DNA of 40,142 nucleotides from Lactobacillus rodentium (GCF_003423665.1 NZ_BFBY01000013.1:1-40142), one strand, 5' to 3'; shown: positions 25,898 to 38,864, counted from the first letter of the stretch. Numbers and translations are program-made. The notes: generated from the sequence alone by a model not told the origin.

Positions 25898-26518
25898 TCA
25901 CACACTTTCTCTGTGGGGCAATAGTGTGCGGGTAAGTTTAACTTGTTTGCGATCAATTAGTGAAGTGAAGTTCTGAAAGAGCCATTTTCTTAATTCATTT
26001 GGTGTAATAACTAATGGCATGCGAGGATGGGCAGCTAAAACTGTTTCATTAGAGTCGGTAGTCACAAGAGCAAAATGTTTTTCATCATAAATAGCAGCTA
26101 TCATAGTAAGTGGTTGTGTAGCAGACTTAAAACTAAATTCTTCATGATAAGTTTTACCATTGGAAAGAGTATAAGTATTACGACTACTTTCAAAGAATTG
26201 ATTAGTCAAAACAATACATCTTTGACGAGCAAAGGATTTATCCCACATTGATCGTTGTGGCTCAAAAAAGCGTTCTACTCGAGCGTTATTAAGTACTTGG
26301 TTTGGTTTAAATGGACTAGGATAGCCCCAATCCATAATTTGAAGTTGAAGTTTATCATCTTGATAAAGTAAGACTAAAGATTTGCGTTTTGGAAAGATTT
26401 CAGTTGCATCTTTAAACTCTTCTTTAGGAAAATCAACTGGGACTAAAGGTAAATCAAGATCTTCTTTAAGATATTTTTCAATTTTATGTAATGGTGGTAA
26501 TTGAAAGTGACTGCACAT
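25898..26518 (-). CDS. SRAP-family protein (HMCES/YedK-like), abasic-site crosslinker
   Basis: 206 residues. The start is set at ATG 26518 because it places Cys at residue 2, which the family needs after Met removal, and AAGGAG lies 8 nt before it; an in-frame GTG three codons earlier would bury the Cys. SRAP proteins link Cys2 to abasic sites in single-stranded DNA and so shield them. The other expected residues are present: N78 in 'NNARVE', E110 in 'QFFESSR', H164 in 'AAHPRMPLVI'. The usual 'MCGR' is 'MCSH' here. A candidate LexA site overlaps its promoter. tRNA-Gly follows on the same strand. Confidence 0.9.
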   Translation of the reverse strand: MCSHFQLPPLHKIEKYLKEDLDLPLVPVDFPKEEFKDATEIFPKRKSLVLLYQDDKLQLQIMDWGYPSPFKPNQVLNNARVERFFEPQRSMWDKSFARQRCIVLTNQFFESSRNTYTLSNGKTYHEEFSFKSATQPLTMIAAIYDEKHFALVTTDSNETVLAAHPRMPLVITPNELRKWLFQNFTSLIDRKQVKLTRTLLPHRESV

Positions 26519-26555
26519 TTCTCTCACTCCTTCTTTAATTATTATTTTATCAACT

Positions 26556-26569
26556 TGAACTTGAGTTTA
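26556..26569 (-). promoter_or_regulatory. Candidate imperfect LexA box in the SRAP promoter
   Basis: TGAACTTGAGTTTA fits GAAC-n4-GTTY. On the minus strand it lies between TTTAAA (-35-like, 26566-26571) and TAAAAT (about 26544-26549), so LexA bound there would block the SRAP gene. Confidence 0.4.
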
Positions 26570-26594
26570 AAGAAATAAGCATTTTTGCTAGAAT
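26566..26594 (+). promoter_or_regulatory. Candidate promoter of trpS
   Basis: TTTAAA (26566-26571), 17-nt spacer, TAGAAT (26589-26594) with TG one base upstream. The palindromic -35 is shared with the SRAP promoter on the other strand. Confidence 0.5.
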
Positions 26595-26619
26595 AACTAA
26601 TATATAAGATGTTAATTAA

Positions 26620-27657
<1,038 letters not shown>

Positions 27658-27674
27658 TTTCTTAAGAGGGTATC

Positions 27675-28175
27675 ATGTCACGCAATAGAATTCCTTGGAA
27701 ACAATATTTTATGATGCAGGCCTTGGTTATCTCGCAACGTTCTACTTGTGATCGTGCTTTAGTTGGAAGTGTTTTGGTCAAGGGCGATCGGATGGTAGCG
27801 ACTGGCTATAATGGTAGTGTCTCTGGTCAAGAACATTGTGATGATGTAGGACATCTAATGGTTGATGGACATTGTATTCGAACGATTCATTCTGAAATGA
27901 ATACTTTGATACAATGTGCCAAAGATGGTATTTCCACTGAAAATACAGAGATTTATGTAACTTATTTTCCTTGTTTTAACTGCGCTAAATGTTTAGTACA
28001 GGCTGGTGTCAAAAAGATTAATTACTTTTATGATTATCATGATGATCCTTTAACCTTAAGACTTTTACATGACAAAAATATAGGGCTCGAGCAAGTCAAA
28101 CTTGAAAAGAAATATGTGCAAGATCTAGAAGATCAACTTAATTTAGCAGAAGCAAGTAATAATGATGAAACATAA
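27675..28175 (+). CDS. Deoxycytidylate (dCMP) deaminase, ComEB-like
   Basis: 166 residues. Zinc-dependent deaminase: H72-x-E74 in '[12 protein letters not shown]' and C100-x2-C103 in '[12 protein letters not shown]' bind zinc; '[12 protein letters not shown]' is the typical dCMP deaminase loop. It converts dCMP to dUMP for dTMP synthesis. Homologues are called ComEB where they lie in the late competence operon, but no comEA or comEC is present here. RBS AGAGGG precedes ATG 27675. Its end overlaps the next gene. Confidence 0.92.
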   Translation: MSRNRIPWKQYFMMQALVISQRSTCDRALVGSVLVKGDRMVATGYNGSVSGQEHCDDVGHLMVDGHCIRTIHSEMNTLIQCAKDGISTENTEIYVTYFPCFNCAKCLVQAGVKKINYFYDYHDDPLTLRLLHDKNIGLEQVKLEKKYVQDLEDQLNLAEASNNDET

Positions 28176-28749
28176 AGTATTTCTAGGAATTTTAACATTA
28201 TTAGCATTTTTGGGCTTGGCCATGAAACAGCCTAATGTTAATGATCATGCTCATATTTATAATGCCCCTACTAATAAGTTAGTAAGTGAAAAAAATGAAA
28301 CCTATCAAACTAGCAAATTAAAAGAAAAGCCGGTAATTGATTTAGTTAGCATTATAAATAATGATGCTTTTAAACGCTTAAAACCACATAAAAATCAGGT
28401 TTTAATTGTTACACTTCACCAAAAGAAAAATAACGTTCAAATTTTGGTAGGAAGTAATTTCAAAAAAACGTTATCGGCAACAACTACTAGTAATATTGTT
28501 CGTTATGCTGGTGATGATTTACGTAGTAGTAACAATAGGACCTTTAATAAAGGGATACGTAAGGTATTTAATGCCTGTACAACCTTAATTGATCAAGAAC
28601 TTAGTTTGCCAGCTGATAAGAATGCCTTATCGAATAATCAACTACAAAAAATAAATCATCCGCAAAGTGTAAATTTTGTATGGGGAATTATAATTGCGTT
28701 AGGTGCTACCATAGTTTTTTCTTGGTATCAAAGACGAAATAGGAGATAG
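28162..28749 (+). CDS. Unrecognised exported, membrane-anchored protein, faintly TPM-like
   Basis: 195 residues. The start is ATG 28162 or the adjacent ATG 28165, both inside the deaminase gene and with a weak RBS, suggesting translational coupling. An N-terminal hydrophobic segment (about 5-22), an extracytoplasmic part (about 25-170), and a C-terminal helix (about 172-188) ending in 'QRRNRR' inside give a two-anchor layout. '[27 protein letters not shown]' and the later '[16 protein letters not shown]' loosely follow the TPM (YgcG) fold, but no firm motif was found. Function unknown. It ends before the M-box. Confidence 0.7.
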   Translation: MMKHKVFLGILTLLAFLGLAMKQPNVNDHAHIYNAPTNKLVSEKNETYQTSKLKEKPVIDLVSIINNDAFKRLKPHKNQVLIVTLHQKKNNVQILVGSNFKKTLSATTTSNIVRYAGDDLRSSNNRTFNKGIRKVFNACTTLIDQELSLPADKNALSNNQLQKINHPQSVNFVWGIIIALGATIVFSWYQRRNRR

Positions 28750-28763
28750 TATTTAATTTGTGG

Positions 28764-28792
28764 TTGACGAATAAGTTAAATCCCATTAAAGT
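28764..28792 (+). promoter_or_regulatory. Candidate promoter of the M-box/mgtA transcript
   Basis: TTGACG (28764-28769), 17-nt spacer, TAAAGT (28787-28792), ahead of the riboswitch. Confidence 0.5.
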
Positions 28793-28814
28793 GGTTAGTG
28801 GAAGTTAAATATAA

Positions 28815-29045
28815 GGCAAATAAACTGTTAGGTGAGACTCCTACATGAATATATGCTGTCGCCCAGCAACATCCAGAGATGCCAACGGGTCAAACAGGGA
28901 TCGTCGACTTAAGGCCCTCCCCAGCCAGCTAGTTATGCAGAATTGCAGCAACTTTACGTCATGTAGTGTTAAAACTGAACGACGAGTATAAATATCGCTT
29001 GGATATAAAAGACCAATGCAGTTTTTGCGTTTGGTCTTTTTTGTT
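28815..29045 (+). promoter_or_regulatory. M-box (ykoK) magnesium riboswitch with terminator
   Basis: The core is recognisable: GTTAGGTGAGACTCCTACAT (from 28828), CCAGAGATGCCAACGGGTCA, ACAGGGATCGTCGACTTAAG, and the closing TTTACGTCATGTAGTGTTAA. These follow the M-box consensus closely. An intrinsic terminator (arms AAAAGACCAA / TTGGTCTTTT, T-run to 29045) forms the switch platform. High Mg2+ should fold the sensor and allow termination; low Mg2+ lets mgtA be transcribed. Together with the promoter it fills the whole gap between the flanking genes. The open frame running through it is not coding. Confidence 0.93.
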
Positions 29046-29082
29046 TGTTTGCTTTCTTTTGATTAAAAGAAAGGAAGTTAAA

Positions 29083-31770
29083 ATGTTAAAAATTACAAAT
29101 CCTAGCAAAAAAATGATGAGTAATATCAAGCTTGTGCGCCAAATTGCACAAGAAGATAAATTTGCGACTTTGCAACGTCTTCATACCTCAATTAATGGTC
29201 TCTATAGTGCTGATGCGAGGCAAAGATTAGAAAAATTTGGTCCTAATGAAGTGGCGAAAAAGCCGACCAATACTAGAATTCAATTTTTAATTCAATCCTT
29301 TTTAACACCATTTACAATTGTTTTACTTATTTTAGCAACGATTTCATTTTTTTCTGAATATTTATTTGTACCTGCTTCTCAGAAAGATCTTAGTACAACA
29401 ATTATTATGTTGATTATGGTATTAATATCTGGAGTTACGGGATATATTCAAAATATTAAAACAAATAATGCAGTAGAGGATTTATTGAATATTGTTTCTG
29501 TGACGACAAATATTCGTCGTAATGGTGAAAATATTGAATTACCAACAAAAGATGTGGTAATAGGAGATATTATTAACTTATCTGCCGGAGATATGGTTCC
29601 AGCAGATATGCGGTTACTAAAGACAAAAGACTTATTTTGCTCAGCTAGTTCACTAAATGGTGAATCTGAACCAACTGAGAAAATAGCTAATGCTCGTCCC
29701 AAAAGCGATGAGCTCAAAAATTATCTTGATTATCCTAATATTGCTTATGAAGGTACAACCATCGTATCAGGATCAGGGATTGGAGTAGTATTTGCAACAG
29801 GCGAAAAAACTGTCTTTGGCAAAATTGCCCAAAATATTTCCAAAAATAAAATTAAAGAAACCAGTTTTGATTTAGGTATTAGAGATATTTCAAAAATGCT
29901 TTTAATCATGACTGCAATTATTGCTCCGACAGTTTTTATTATTGATTGGCTAACAAAAGGTAACTGGCTTGATGCTCTTTTATTTGGTATTGCTACGGCC
30001 GTTGGCTTAACTCCTGAGATGTTACCAGTAATTGTCACTAGTAATCTAGTTACAGGCTCAGTGGAAATGTCAAAGCAAGGAACAATTGTAAGAACTATGA
30101 GTTCAATTCAAAATTTTGGCTCAGCTGATATTCTGTGTACTGATAAGACAGGAACTTTAACCCAAAATAAGGTAATGCTTGAACGTCATTATGACCTAGA
30201 TCTACAAGAACAGCCTGATATTCTAAAATATGCTTATTTAAATGCCTATTTTCAAACAGGTATGAAAAATTTAATTGATCGATCAATTATTAATGCGGCT
30301 AATAATGAATTGGATGTCAATGATATTAATCACGACTATAGTAAGGTTGATGAAATTCCTTTTGATTTTAAGCGCCGTCGTGTGAGTGTTGTGGTGGCCA
30401 ATGCTGAAAATGAACATGTTTTGGTAACCAAAGGAGCGGCGGAGGAAATGCTCGCATGCTCAACAAAAATCGAAGTAAACAATAAGGTAGAACCTTTGAC
30501 CGATGAACGTCGTACTAAAATTATGAGTGAAATCAACCATATGAGTGCTGATGGAATGCGAATCATTTTACTTGGTTATAAAAGAGATCCAGCAGCGGTC
30601 GGAGCTTTTTCACCTGAAGATGAGAATAATTTGATTTTAACTGGCTTTTTAGCATTTCTAGATCCACCTAAAGAAAGTGCTAAGGAAACAATTCAAACTC
30701 TGAATAAAGATGGGATTAATGTCAAAATACTGACAGGAGATACGGCAATTGTTACTCGTAAAATAGCAGTTGATGTAGGAATAAATGCCGATGTTGTTTA
30801 CTCAGGCAAAGATTTTGTCGATAAAAGTGAAGCTGAAAAGCAGGCAATGGTTGAAGAATGTAATATCTTCGTTAAACTTTCTCCGCAAGATAAGGCTGAT
30901 ATTATTGATTTACTGAAGAAAAATGACCATACGGTAGCTTATATGGGTGATGGTATTAATGATGCCTCAGCAATGAAAGCTGCTGATGTATCAGTATCAG
31001 TAGATACAGCTGTAGATATAGCCAAAAAGTCTGCAGATATTATTTTATTAGAAAAAGATTTGGCCATTTTAGAAAAAGGGGTAACAATTGGCCGTCGAGT
31101 ATTTGGTAATACAATGAAATATATTGAGATTACCTTATCATCCAATTTCGGAAATATATTATCGATTTTGCTCGCCTCAATCTTTTTACCCTTCTTACCG
31201 ATGTCCCCAATGCAGCTATTAATTTTAGAATTAATTTATAGTTTATCGTGTTTATCAATTCCATTTGATACGATGAACGAACATTACTTACAGGTACCAA
31301 GAAAATGGAGTACAAAAAAATTACCAAAATTTATGCTTTATTTTGGTCCAGTTTCGTCAATTTTTGATGTCATTACATTTGGACTACTCTTTTTCTGGAT
31401 TTGTCCGCAAATCGTTGGTAATTCTTGGTTTACTGCTACTTCAAGTCAACGTGCCTTATTTATCACAATCTTTGCGGCAGGTTGGTTTGTTGAATCCTTG
31501 TGGACTCAAGAAATATTAATTCAAGTATTACGGGATCCGAGGATTCCATTTATTCAACAACATTCTTCTCCAGCCGTGGCGTGGGCTACTTTAGGAGCTG
31601 GTGTGATTGGAACACTTTTACCTTTTATTACTCCAATTGCCAAAATCATGAAGTTCGGCCCGTTACCACTTTACTATTTAGGACTAGTAGTAATTTTACT
31701 GATTCTTTATATTGCTTTGACAACAATAGTGAAGTACTGGTACTTGAAAAAAGAAAAATTCTTAATTTAA
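29083..31770 (+). CDS. mgtA: Magnesium-importing P-type ATPase
   Basis: 895 residues from ATG 29083 after AAAGGAAG. The type IIIB P-ATPase layout is complete: N-terminal cation-ATPase domain, about ten membrane helices, the 'GLTPEMLPVIVTSNL' helix characteristic of MgtA, phosphorylated D354 in 'CTDKTGTLTQNK', 'KGAAEEML' in the nucleotide domain, 'TGDTAIVTRKIA' and 'MGDGINDASAMKAADVSV' in the phosphorylation domain. It pumps Mg2+ into the cell using ATP. The M-box directly upstream independently supports magnesium as substrate. The gene is monocistronic with a strong terminator. Confidence 0.96.
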   Translation: MLKITNPSKKMMSNIKLVRQIAQEDKFATLQRLHTSINGLYSADARQRLEKFGPNEVAKKPTNTRIQFLIQSFLTPFTIVLLILATISFFSEYLFVPASQKDLSTTIIMLIMVLISGVTGYIQNIKTNNAVEDLLNIVSVTTNIRRNGENIELPTKDVVIGDIINLSAGDMVPADMRLLKTKDLFCSASSLNGESEPTEKIANARPKSDELKNYLDYPNIAYEGTTIVSGSGIGVVFATGEKTVFGKIAQNISKNKIKETSFDLGIRDISKMLLIMTAIIAPTVFIIDWLTKGNWLDALLFGIATAVGLTPEMLPVIVTSNLVTGSVEMSKQGTIVRTMSSIQNFGSADILCTDKTGTLTQNKVMLERHYDLDLQEQPDILKYAYLNAYFQTGMKNLIDRSIINAANNELDVNDINHDYSKVDEIPFDFKRRRVSVVVANAENEHVLVTKGAAEEMLACSTKIEVNNKVEPLTDERRTKIMSEINHMSADGMRIILLGYKRDPAAVGAFSPEDENNLILTGFLAFLDPPKESAKETIQTLNKDGINVKILTGDTAIVTRKIAVDVGINADVVYSGKDFVDKSEAEKQAMVEECNIFVKLSPQDKADIIDLLKKNDHTVAYMGDGINDASAMKAADVSVSVDTAVDIAKKSADIILLEKDLAILEKGVTIGRRVFGNTMKYIEITLSSNFGNILSILLASIFLPFLPMSPMQLLILELIYSLSCLSIPFDTMNEHYLQVPRKWSTKKLPKFMLYFGPVSSIFDVITFGLLFFWICPQIVGNSWFTATSSQRALFITIFAAGWFVESLWTQEILIQVLRDPRIPFIQQHSSPAVAWATLGAGVIGTLLPFITPIAKIMKFGPLPLYYLGLVVILLILYIALTTIVKYWYLKKEKFLI

Positions 31771-31785
31771 TATTCAGTATTTACA

Positions 31786-31822
31786 TAAAAAAGAGGAATT
31801 TTATAATAAATTCCTCTTTTTC
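31786..31822. terminator. Terminator after mgtA
   Basis: AAAAAGAGGAATTT / AAATTCCTCTTTTT with a 6-nt loop. Confidence 0.92.
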
Positions 31823-31858
31823 TATAGTTTCATGCTAAATTTGGGGTGTAAGATGCTA

Positions 31859-31867
31859 TGATATACT
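31859..31867 (+). promoter_or_regulatory. Extended -10 promoter of metG
   Basis: TGATATACT, an extended -10, about 33 nt before the metG start; a -35 is not convincing. Confidence 0.5.
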
Positions 31868-31884
31868 AGCAAGAAGAGAATTAG

Positions 31885-33887
<2,003 letters not shown>

Positions 33888-33888
<1 letters not shown>

Positions 33889-34658
33889 TGGAACTTTTTG
33901 ATTCACATACTCATTTAAATGATGAGCCTTTTAGAGGGAAAGAAGAGTTTTACTTAGAACGAGCCGAAAACCTTGGTGTAACTCGAGCAGCAGTGGCAGG
34001 ACAAGATCCTGACTTTAATGAGCGCGCAATTGATTTAAGTGAACGTTTTGATAATTTATATGCGATTGTAGGTTACTGTCCCGATGTAGCTAAGGATTTT
34101 GATCAAGCTGCTAAAGATAAGTTAATTGAGCAATTGCAATTAGACAAAACAGTAGCTTTAGGAGAAATTGGTCTTGATTATTATTGGGATGAATCACCTC
34201 GTGATATTCAACGCAAAGTTTTTGCTGAGCAGTTAGAAATTGCCCATGAACTAAAGATGCCAGTTAATATTCATACACGTGATGCATTTGAAGATACTTA
34301 TAAGATTCTAAAAGACAGTAAAGTGGGCGAGTATGGCGGTATTTTGCATAACTTTAATGGAGATCCGGAATGGATGAAAAAATTCTTGGATTTAGGAATG
34401 ATGATGTCATTTTCTGGAGTCGTATCTTTTACTAAAGCTACTGATGTTCACGCGTCAGCTAAAGTGGTTCCTTGGGATCGGATACTCATTGAAACAGATG
34501 CACCTTACTTGACTCCCAAACCATATCGGGGGAAGCAAAATGAAACTGGTTATGTTCATTATGTAGCACAGGCAATTGCTGATTTACGTGAAGTAACAAT
34601 TGATGAAGTGGCTACTCATACTTATGAAAACGCGATGAAAATATATGGAATCAAATAA
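33888..34658 (+). CDS. tatD: TatD-family metal-dependent DNase
   Basis: 256 residues, normal for TatD. TIM-barrel metal site: H7 and H9 in 'LFDSHTHLND', E in 'VALGEIGLDYYWD' (about 92), H in 'MPVNIHTRDAF', H in 'GGILHNFNGD', and the final D in 'RILIETDAPYLTPKPYRGK'. TatD/YabD enzymes are 3'-5' exonucleases linked to DNA repair or RNA turnover; the precise substrate in Firmicutes is open. Its ATG overlaps the metG stop (TTAATG), and it overlaps rnmV by 14 nt, so it belongs to one message. Confidence 0.93.
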
Positions 34659-35208
34659 TAAAAAACACTTTAATGCTGTGGTTATTGTTGAGGGCCGAGA
34701 TGATACTAAAAGATTAAAACAATTTTTTCCAGGTATTGAGACCATTGAAACTAATGGTTCTGAAGTATCACAAGAAACTTTGGCTGAAATAAAAAAGTTA
34801 GCTGATGCGAGAGAAATAATTGTTTTTACAGATCCAGATTACAATGGTGAAAGAATACGACGTTTGGTAACTGAGGTAGTCCCTACGGCAAAACAGGCTT
34901 TTATTACGCGGAAAGAGGGGGAGCCGACTAAACGTGGAAATAGTCTAGGAGTTGAACATGCTTCTAAAGCTGCAATTGAACGTGCGCTACGTGATTTACA
35001 TGAAATTCAACCTCAGTCCACTGATATTACCCGTGAAAAATATATAGCCTTAGGGCTGGGTATGGGACCAAATGCTAGGAAGTTAAGAGAAAAAGTAGGT
35101 ATTGAGCTAGGAATAGGATATGGTAATGCTAAACAATTTTTACGTCGTTTGGAAATGTTTGGGATCACCTATGCTCAATTAGAGGAGGCAGTTAATCATG
35201 TCAAATAG
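34645..35208 (+). CDS. rnmV: Ribonuclease M5
   Basis: 187 residues. N-terminal Toprim domain: '[18 protein letters not shown]' with the catalytic Glu, 'IETNGSEV', and the D-x-D pair in '[16 protein letters not shown]'. '[20 protein letters not shown]' is a typical M5 stretch. It trims both ends of 5S rRNA precursor with ribosomal protein L18 bound. It overlaps tatD upstream and rsmA by 11 nt downstream. Its place right before rsmA is conserved in Firmicutes and ties 5S maturation to 16S modification. Confidence 0.95.
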   Translation: MESNNKKHFNAVVIVEGRDDTKRLKQFFPGIETIETNGSEVSQETLAEIKKLADAREIIVFTDPDYNGERIRRLVTEVVPTAKQAFITRKEGEPTKRGNSLGVEHASKAAIERALRDLHEIQPQSTDITREKYIALGLGMGPNARKLREKVGIELGIGYGNAKQFLRRLEMFGITYAQLEEAVNHVK

Positions 35209-36085
35209 TATGCCAATCGCTAATCCAGTGAGAACGCAAGCAATTGTGAATCGCTATTTTATGCATGCTAAGAAAAATTTGGGACAAAATTTTTTAGTCG
35301 ATATTGGTGCAATCAAAGGAATTGTAGCAGCAGCTGATATTCAACCAGGAGATCAAGTAATTGAAATTGGACCTGGGATTGGCTCCTTAACTGAGCAACT
35401 TTTATTAGCTGGTGCAAAAGTATTAGCCTATGAAGTTGATAAAGATTTGCCAGACATTTTACATAATGAACTACCCCAAACTGTGGATAATCAACCTTTA
35501 ACTGATCGTTTTAAGTTGGTAATGAAAGATGTTTTAAAGGCGAATTTTAAAGAAGATACAGCTGGCTTTCTCGATTTAAATAAACCAGTAAAAATTGTCG
35601 CAAATTTACCTTATTACATCACTACCCCAATAATTTTTGACTTAATTAATAGTGACCTCAAATTTGTCAGTTTAACTTTAATGATGCAAAAAGAAGTAGC
35701 TGAGCGATTAGTGGCCCATCCTAAGACTAAGGCTTATGGTCCTTTAACAATTGCAGTTCAATCACGAATGAAAGTTAAACTAGCCGAAGAAGTAAAAAGT
35801 AGCTCTTTTATGCCACGTCCCAAAGTTGACTCAGCAGTTGTTGTCCTAACTCCTTTAAGTGATAAATACAATATTGAAGATGAAAAGTTTTTCAATCATG
35901 TCGTAAAAGTATGTTTTTCGCAACGAAGAAAGACCTTATCCAATAACTTAAAAACCTTTATTAAAGATAAGGATAAGCGTGAAAAATTAATTACTGACCT
36001 TGGTTTTGATTTACATGTTCGGCCGGAAGAGCTAACCATTAATGATTTTATTACTTTAGCTAAGGCACTAAAAAAGCTTAGCTAA
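35198..36085 (+). CDS. rsmA: 16S rRNA dimethyladenosine transferase
   Basis: 295 residues (RsmA/KsgA). It dimethylates two adjacent adenines near the 3' end of 16S rRNA with S-adenosylmethionine; loss gives kasugamycin resistance. Seen: '[12 protein letters not shown]' at the start, SAM loop '[16 protein letters not shown]', catalytic '[14 protein letters not shown]' (N-L-P-Y), '[12 protein letters not shown]', and '[13 protein letters not shown]'. ATG 35198 has AGAGGAGG upstream, within the rnmV gene. Last gene of the metG run. Confidence 0.96.
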   Translation: MSNSMPIANPVRTQAIVNRYFMHAKKNLGQNFLVDIGAIKGIVAAADIQPGDQVIEIGPGIGSLTEQLLLAGAKVLAYEVDKDLPDILHNELPQTVDNQPLTDRFKLVMKDVLKANFKEDTAGFLDLNKPVKIVANLPYYITTPIIFDLINSDLKFVSLTLMMQKEVAERLVAHPKTKAYGPLTIAVQSRMKVKLAEEVKSSSFMPRPKVDSAVVVLTPLSDKYNIEDEKFFNHVVKVCFSQRRKTLSNNLKTFIKDKDKREKLITDLGFDLHVRPEELTINDFITLAKALKKLS

Positions 36086-36089
36086 AATC

Positions 36090-36118
36090 TTGATGATAAA
36101 GTAAAAGTGTGGTAAAAT
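36090..36118 (+). promoter_or_regulatory. Promoter of veg
   Basis: TTGATG (36090-36095), 17-nt spacer, TAAAAT (36113-36118). Strong; the Bacillus veg promoter is also a well-known strong one. Confidence 0.7.
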
Positions 36119-36146
36119 ATCTCCCGAAAAGGGAGCGTGACATCTA

Positions 36147-36386
36147 GTGCCAATATCACTAAATTCAATTAAGCAAGATTTAGATTCTCACATTGGTGAA
36201 AGTCTAGTAGTAGTAGCACAAGCTGGTCGTAAGAAGGTTACTCGTAGAAAGGGTACTTTAACCAAGACTTATCGTGCAGTGTTCGTAGTTGATTTAGATC
36301 AAGACCAAAATAACTTTGAACGTGTTTCTTATAGTTATACCGATCTTTTAACTAAGAATATTGAACTTGAATTTGAAGAATTATAA
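36147..36386 (+). CDS. veg: Veg protein
   Basis: 79 residues starting with GTG 36147, preceded by GGGAGCGTG. It is the typical small Veg: 'LNSIKQDLDSHIGESLVVVAQ', 'GRKKVTRRKGTLTKTYRAVFVVDL', 'ERVSYSYTDLLTKNIELEF'. In Bacillus subtilis Veg is highly expressed and promotes biofilm matrix gene expression by antagonising SinR; lactobacilli lack that circuit, so its role here is not known. Position between rsmA and purR is conserved. A terminator follows. Confidence 0.92.
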   Translation: MPISLNSIKQDLDSHIGESLVVVAQAGRKKVTRRKGTLTKTYRAVFVVDLDQDQNNFERVSYSYTDLLTKNIELEFEEL

Positions 36387-36420
36387 GTCTTTATTTGCTA
36401 ACATTTAAATAAATTACGAA

Positions 36421-36458
36421 TAATCACTAGGATATTTTTGAAATTCTAGTGATTTTTC
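36421..36458 (+). terminator. Terminator after veg
   Basis: AATCACTAG / CTAGTGATT arms and a T-run. Confidence 0.85.
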
Positions 36459-36512
36459 TTTATATTCAGAGTATTATTAATAAAAAATGTTTAGTTTTAG
36501 GAAGGTGAAGCA

Positions 36513-37346
36513 ATGAAAAGATCAGAAAGACTAGTTGATATGGTGAAGTACTTAATGGATCATCCCCATACTTTAATTGCCTTGCCATTCTTTGCAAAGC
36601 GTTATGATGCAGCAAAATCTTCCATCTCAGAAGATTTAACTATTTTACGAAATACTTTAGCTAATAATAAAGATGGAATATTAGAAACTGTTGCTGGAGC
36701 GGCAGGTGGAGTACGTTATATTCCCTTTATGGGTAAACAAACGGCTGCTAGTTTTTTGCGTGAACTTGCTGATCGCGTAGAAAATCCAGACCGAATTTTA
36801 CCAGGAAATTTTCTTTATTTCTCAGATATTTTGGGTTCACCTCAAGACTTACAAAATATCGGCAAGCTAATTGCGACTAAATATGCCTTTAGTAAAGTAG
36901 ATTATGTAATGACAGTAGAAACCAAAGGTTTGACAATGGCTCAAGCAGTAAGCCGTTTTTTAAATGTACCTTTTGTATTAGTTAGACGTCAGCCTAAAAT
37001 TACTGAAGGGGCTACAATTTCCGTTAACTACGTTGCCTCTTCTAGCGATCGTGTTGAAAAAATGGAATTAGCTAAGCGAAGTTTACCTAGCGGATCATAC
37101 GTGTTAATTGTTGATGACTTTATGCGTGGTGGGGGAACTTTGACCGGAATGGAAGAATTAGTTAAGGAATTTAATTGTCATGTGGCGGGAATGTCTGTCT
37201 TATGTGAAAGTAAATTTGCTTCTCGCAAGGTTGTTGATGATTACCAATCATTAATTAAAATTGCTGATGTTGACCGAAATAAAAAATTAATTAAAGTGCA
37301 AATTGGTAATATTCTTGATCAAATAAACTTCGATCGTTTTTCATAG
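36513..37346 (+). CDS. purR: Purine operon repressor PurR (phosphoribosyltransferase-fold)
   Basis: 277 residues. N-terminal winged helix ('RSERLVDMVKYLMDHPHTLI...KSSISEDLTILR') and C-terminal PRTase fold with the PRPP loop 'VLIVDDFMRGGGTLTGM'. This is the Bacillus type of PurR, unrelated to the LacI-like PurR of enterobacteria. It represses purine genes, and PRPP binding relieves repression. Context fits: prs, which makes PRPP, is two genes downstream. RBS AGGAAGGTG precedes ATG 36513. Followed by glmU with its own TGCTATAAT -10 (37353-37361). Confidence 0.95.
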   Translation: MKRSERLVDMVKYLMDHPHTLIALPFFAKRYDAAKSSISEDLTILRNTLANNKDGILETVAGAAGGVRYIPFMGKQTAASFLRELADRVENPDRILPGNFLYFSDILGSPQDLQNIGKLIATKYAFSKVDYVMTVETKGLTMAQAVSRFLNVPFVLVRRQPKITEGATISVNYVASSSDRVEKMELAKRSLPSGSYVLIVDDFMRGGGTLTGMEELVKEFNCHVAGMSVLCESKFASRKVVDDYQSLIKIADVDRNKKLIKVQIGNILDQINFDRFS

Positions 37347-37397
37347 TGAAAATGCTATAATTAAGTTAATTTAATGATAGTAAAGGACAAAAGTTAA

Positions 37398-38783
37398 ATG
37401 AATAAATATGTGGTAATTCTAGCAGCTGGTAAAGGTACCAGAATGAAATCAAAATTATATAAAGTTTTACACAAAGTATGTGGAAAAACTATGGTAGAAC
37501 ATGTTGTAGATGCTGCCAAGGGCACTGAACCAACTGAAATCGTTACAGTAGTTGGTACTGGTGCTGCCAAAGTAAAAGATGTTTTAGCTGGTCAATCTGA
37601 ATTTGCCTTCCAAAAAGAACAATTAGGGACTGGAGATGCAGTTATGGCAGCCAGTGACTTACTTGCCGATAAAGATGGTAGTACTTTAGTTGCTACTGGA
37701 GATACACCATTATTTACCAGTGAAACTTTTAATAATTTATTTGCTAAACATCAAGCCGATGGTAATAGTGCAACGGTTTTAACTGCTAAGGCACCTAATC
37801 CTTTTGGTTATGGTCGAATTATTCGTGATGAAAATGGCAATGTTTTGCGGATTGTGGAACAAAAAGATGGAACACCGGAAGAATTAGCTGTTGATGAAAT
37901 TAATACTGGTGTCTTTGCATTTAATAATAAAGAATTATTTGAAGCATTAAAGCAAGTTGGTAATAACAATGCTCAAGGTGAGTATTATCTTACTGATGTT
38001 TTAGAAATTATGCGGAAGGCTGGCAAAAAAGTTGGTGCATATCAAATGCCTGACTTTAGCGAAAGCTTAGGAGTAAATGACCGTATTGCTTTAGCTCAAG
38101 CAACCAAGATTATGCAAAAACGTATTAATGAAGCACATATGCGTGATGGAGTTTCATTTATTGATCCTGATACTGCTTATATTGATGCTGGGGTAAAAAT
38201 TGGCAACGATACAGTGATTGAAGGTAATGTAGTTATTAAAGGAAATACCGTAATTGGCAGTGACTGCTACATTACCAATGGTTCACGTATCATTGATTCA
38301 AAGATTGGTGATGGTGTTACTATTACCTCTTCAACTATTGAAGAATCTGAAATGGATGATAACTCAGATATTGGACCTAATTCACACTTACGTCCAAAAG
38401 CTAAAATTGGTAAAAAAGCCCATATTGGTAATTTTGTAGAAATCAAGAAGGCGGAAATTGGTGAAAATACTAAAGTTGGTCATTTAACGTATGTAGGGGA
38501 TGCAACTTTAGGTAAGGATATTAACATTGGGTGCGGAACAATTTTCTCTAATTATGATGGCGTTAAGAAATTCCATACTAATGTGGGTGACCATTCATTT
38601 ATTGGAGCAGGAGCAACTATTATTGCACCCGTAAATATAGCTGATCATGCTTTTGTAGCTGCTGATTCAACCATTACTAAAGATGTAGGACGTTATGATA
38701 TGGCTATTGCTCGTGGACGTCAAACTAACAAGCCAGATTACTGGCACAAGTTGCCATTATCAAAAGATAAAGAGTGGGAATAA
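37398..38783 (+). CDS. glmU: Bifunctional UDP-GlcNAc pyrophosphorylase / glucosamine-1-phosphate acetyltransferase
   Basis: 461 residues. N-terminal uridyltransferase with '[21 protein letters not shown]', '[11 protein letters not shown]' and 'GDTPLF'; C-terminal left-handed beta helix of repeating hexapeptides (about 250-440) with '[21 protein letters not shown]'-type acetyltransferase landmarks and '[15 protein letters not shown]'. It makes UDP-GlcNAc, the precursor of peptidoglycan and of teichoic-acid linkage units and decorations, so it feeds the envelope genes at the other end of the window. Order purR-glmU-prs is common in Firmicutes. Confidence 0.97.
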   Translation: MNKYVVILAAGKGTRMKSKLYKVLHKVCGKTMVEHVVDAAKGTEPTEIVTVVGTGAAKVKDVLAGQSEFAFQKEQLGTGDAVMAASDLLADKDGSTLVATGDTPLFTSETFNNLFAKHQADGNSATVLTAKAPNPFGYGRIIRDENGNVLRIVEQKDGTPEELAVDEINTGVFAFNNKELFEALKQVGNNNAQGEYYLTDVLEIMRKAGKKVGAYQMPDFSESLGVNDRIALAQATKIMQKRINEAHMRDGVSFIDPDTAYIDAGVKIGNDTVIEGNVVIKGNTVIGSDCYITNGSRIIDSKIGDGVTITSSTIEESEMDDNSDIGPNSHLRPKAKIGKKAHIGNFVEIKKAEIGENTKVGHLTYVGDATLGKDINIGCGTIFSNYDGVKKFHTNVGDHSFIGAGATIIAPVNIADHAFVAADSTITKDVGRYDMAIARGRQTNKPDYWHKLPLSKDKEWE

Positions 38784-38796
38784 TTGATCATTTTTG

Positions 38797-38827
38797 AAAG
38801 AGTCAACTAAGTTTGACTCTTTTTTTA
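38797..38827 (+). terminator. Terminator after glmU
   Basis: AAAGAGTCAA / TTTGACTCTTTTTTT hairpin. Confidence 0.88.
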
Positions 38828-38854
38828 TATAATTTGCGCACAAACCAGATTTTT

Positions 38855-38864
38855 TTGCTATTAT
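38855..38864 (+). promoter_or_regulatory. Extended -10 promoter of prs
   Basis: TTGCTATTAT contains TGnTATTAT, about 35 nt before the prs start. Confidence 0.5.

Noticed and set aside
28966-29082. In-frame upstream extension of mgtA
   Set aside because: It overlaps the end of the M-box and its terminator. A better start with AAAGGAAG lies at 29083.
29448-31327. Several minus-strand open frames inside mgtA
   Set aside because: They have no RBS or known motif and are shadows of a well-conserved gene.
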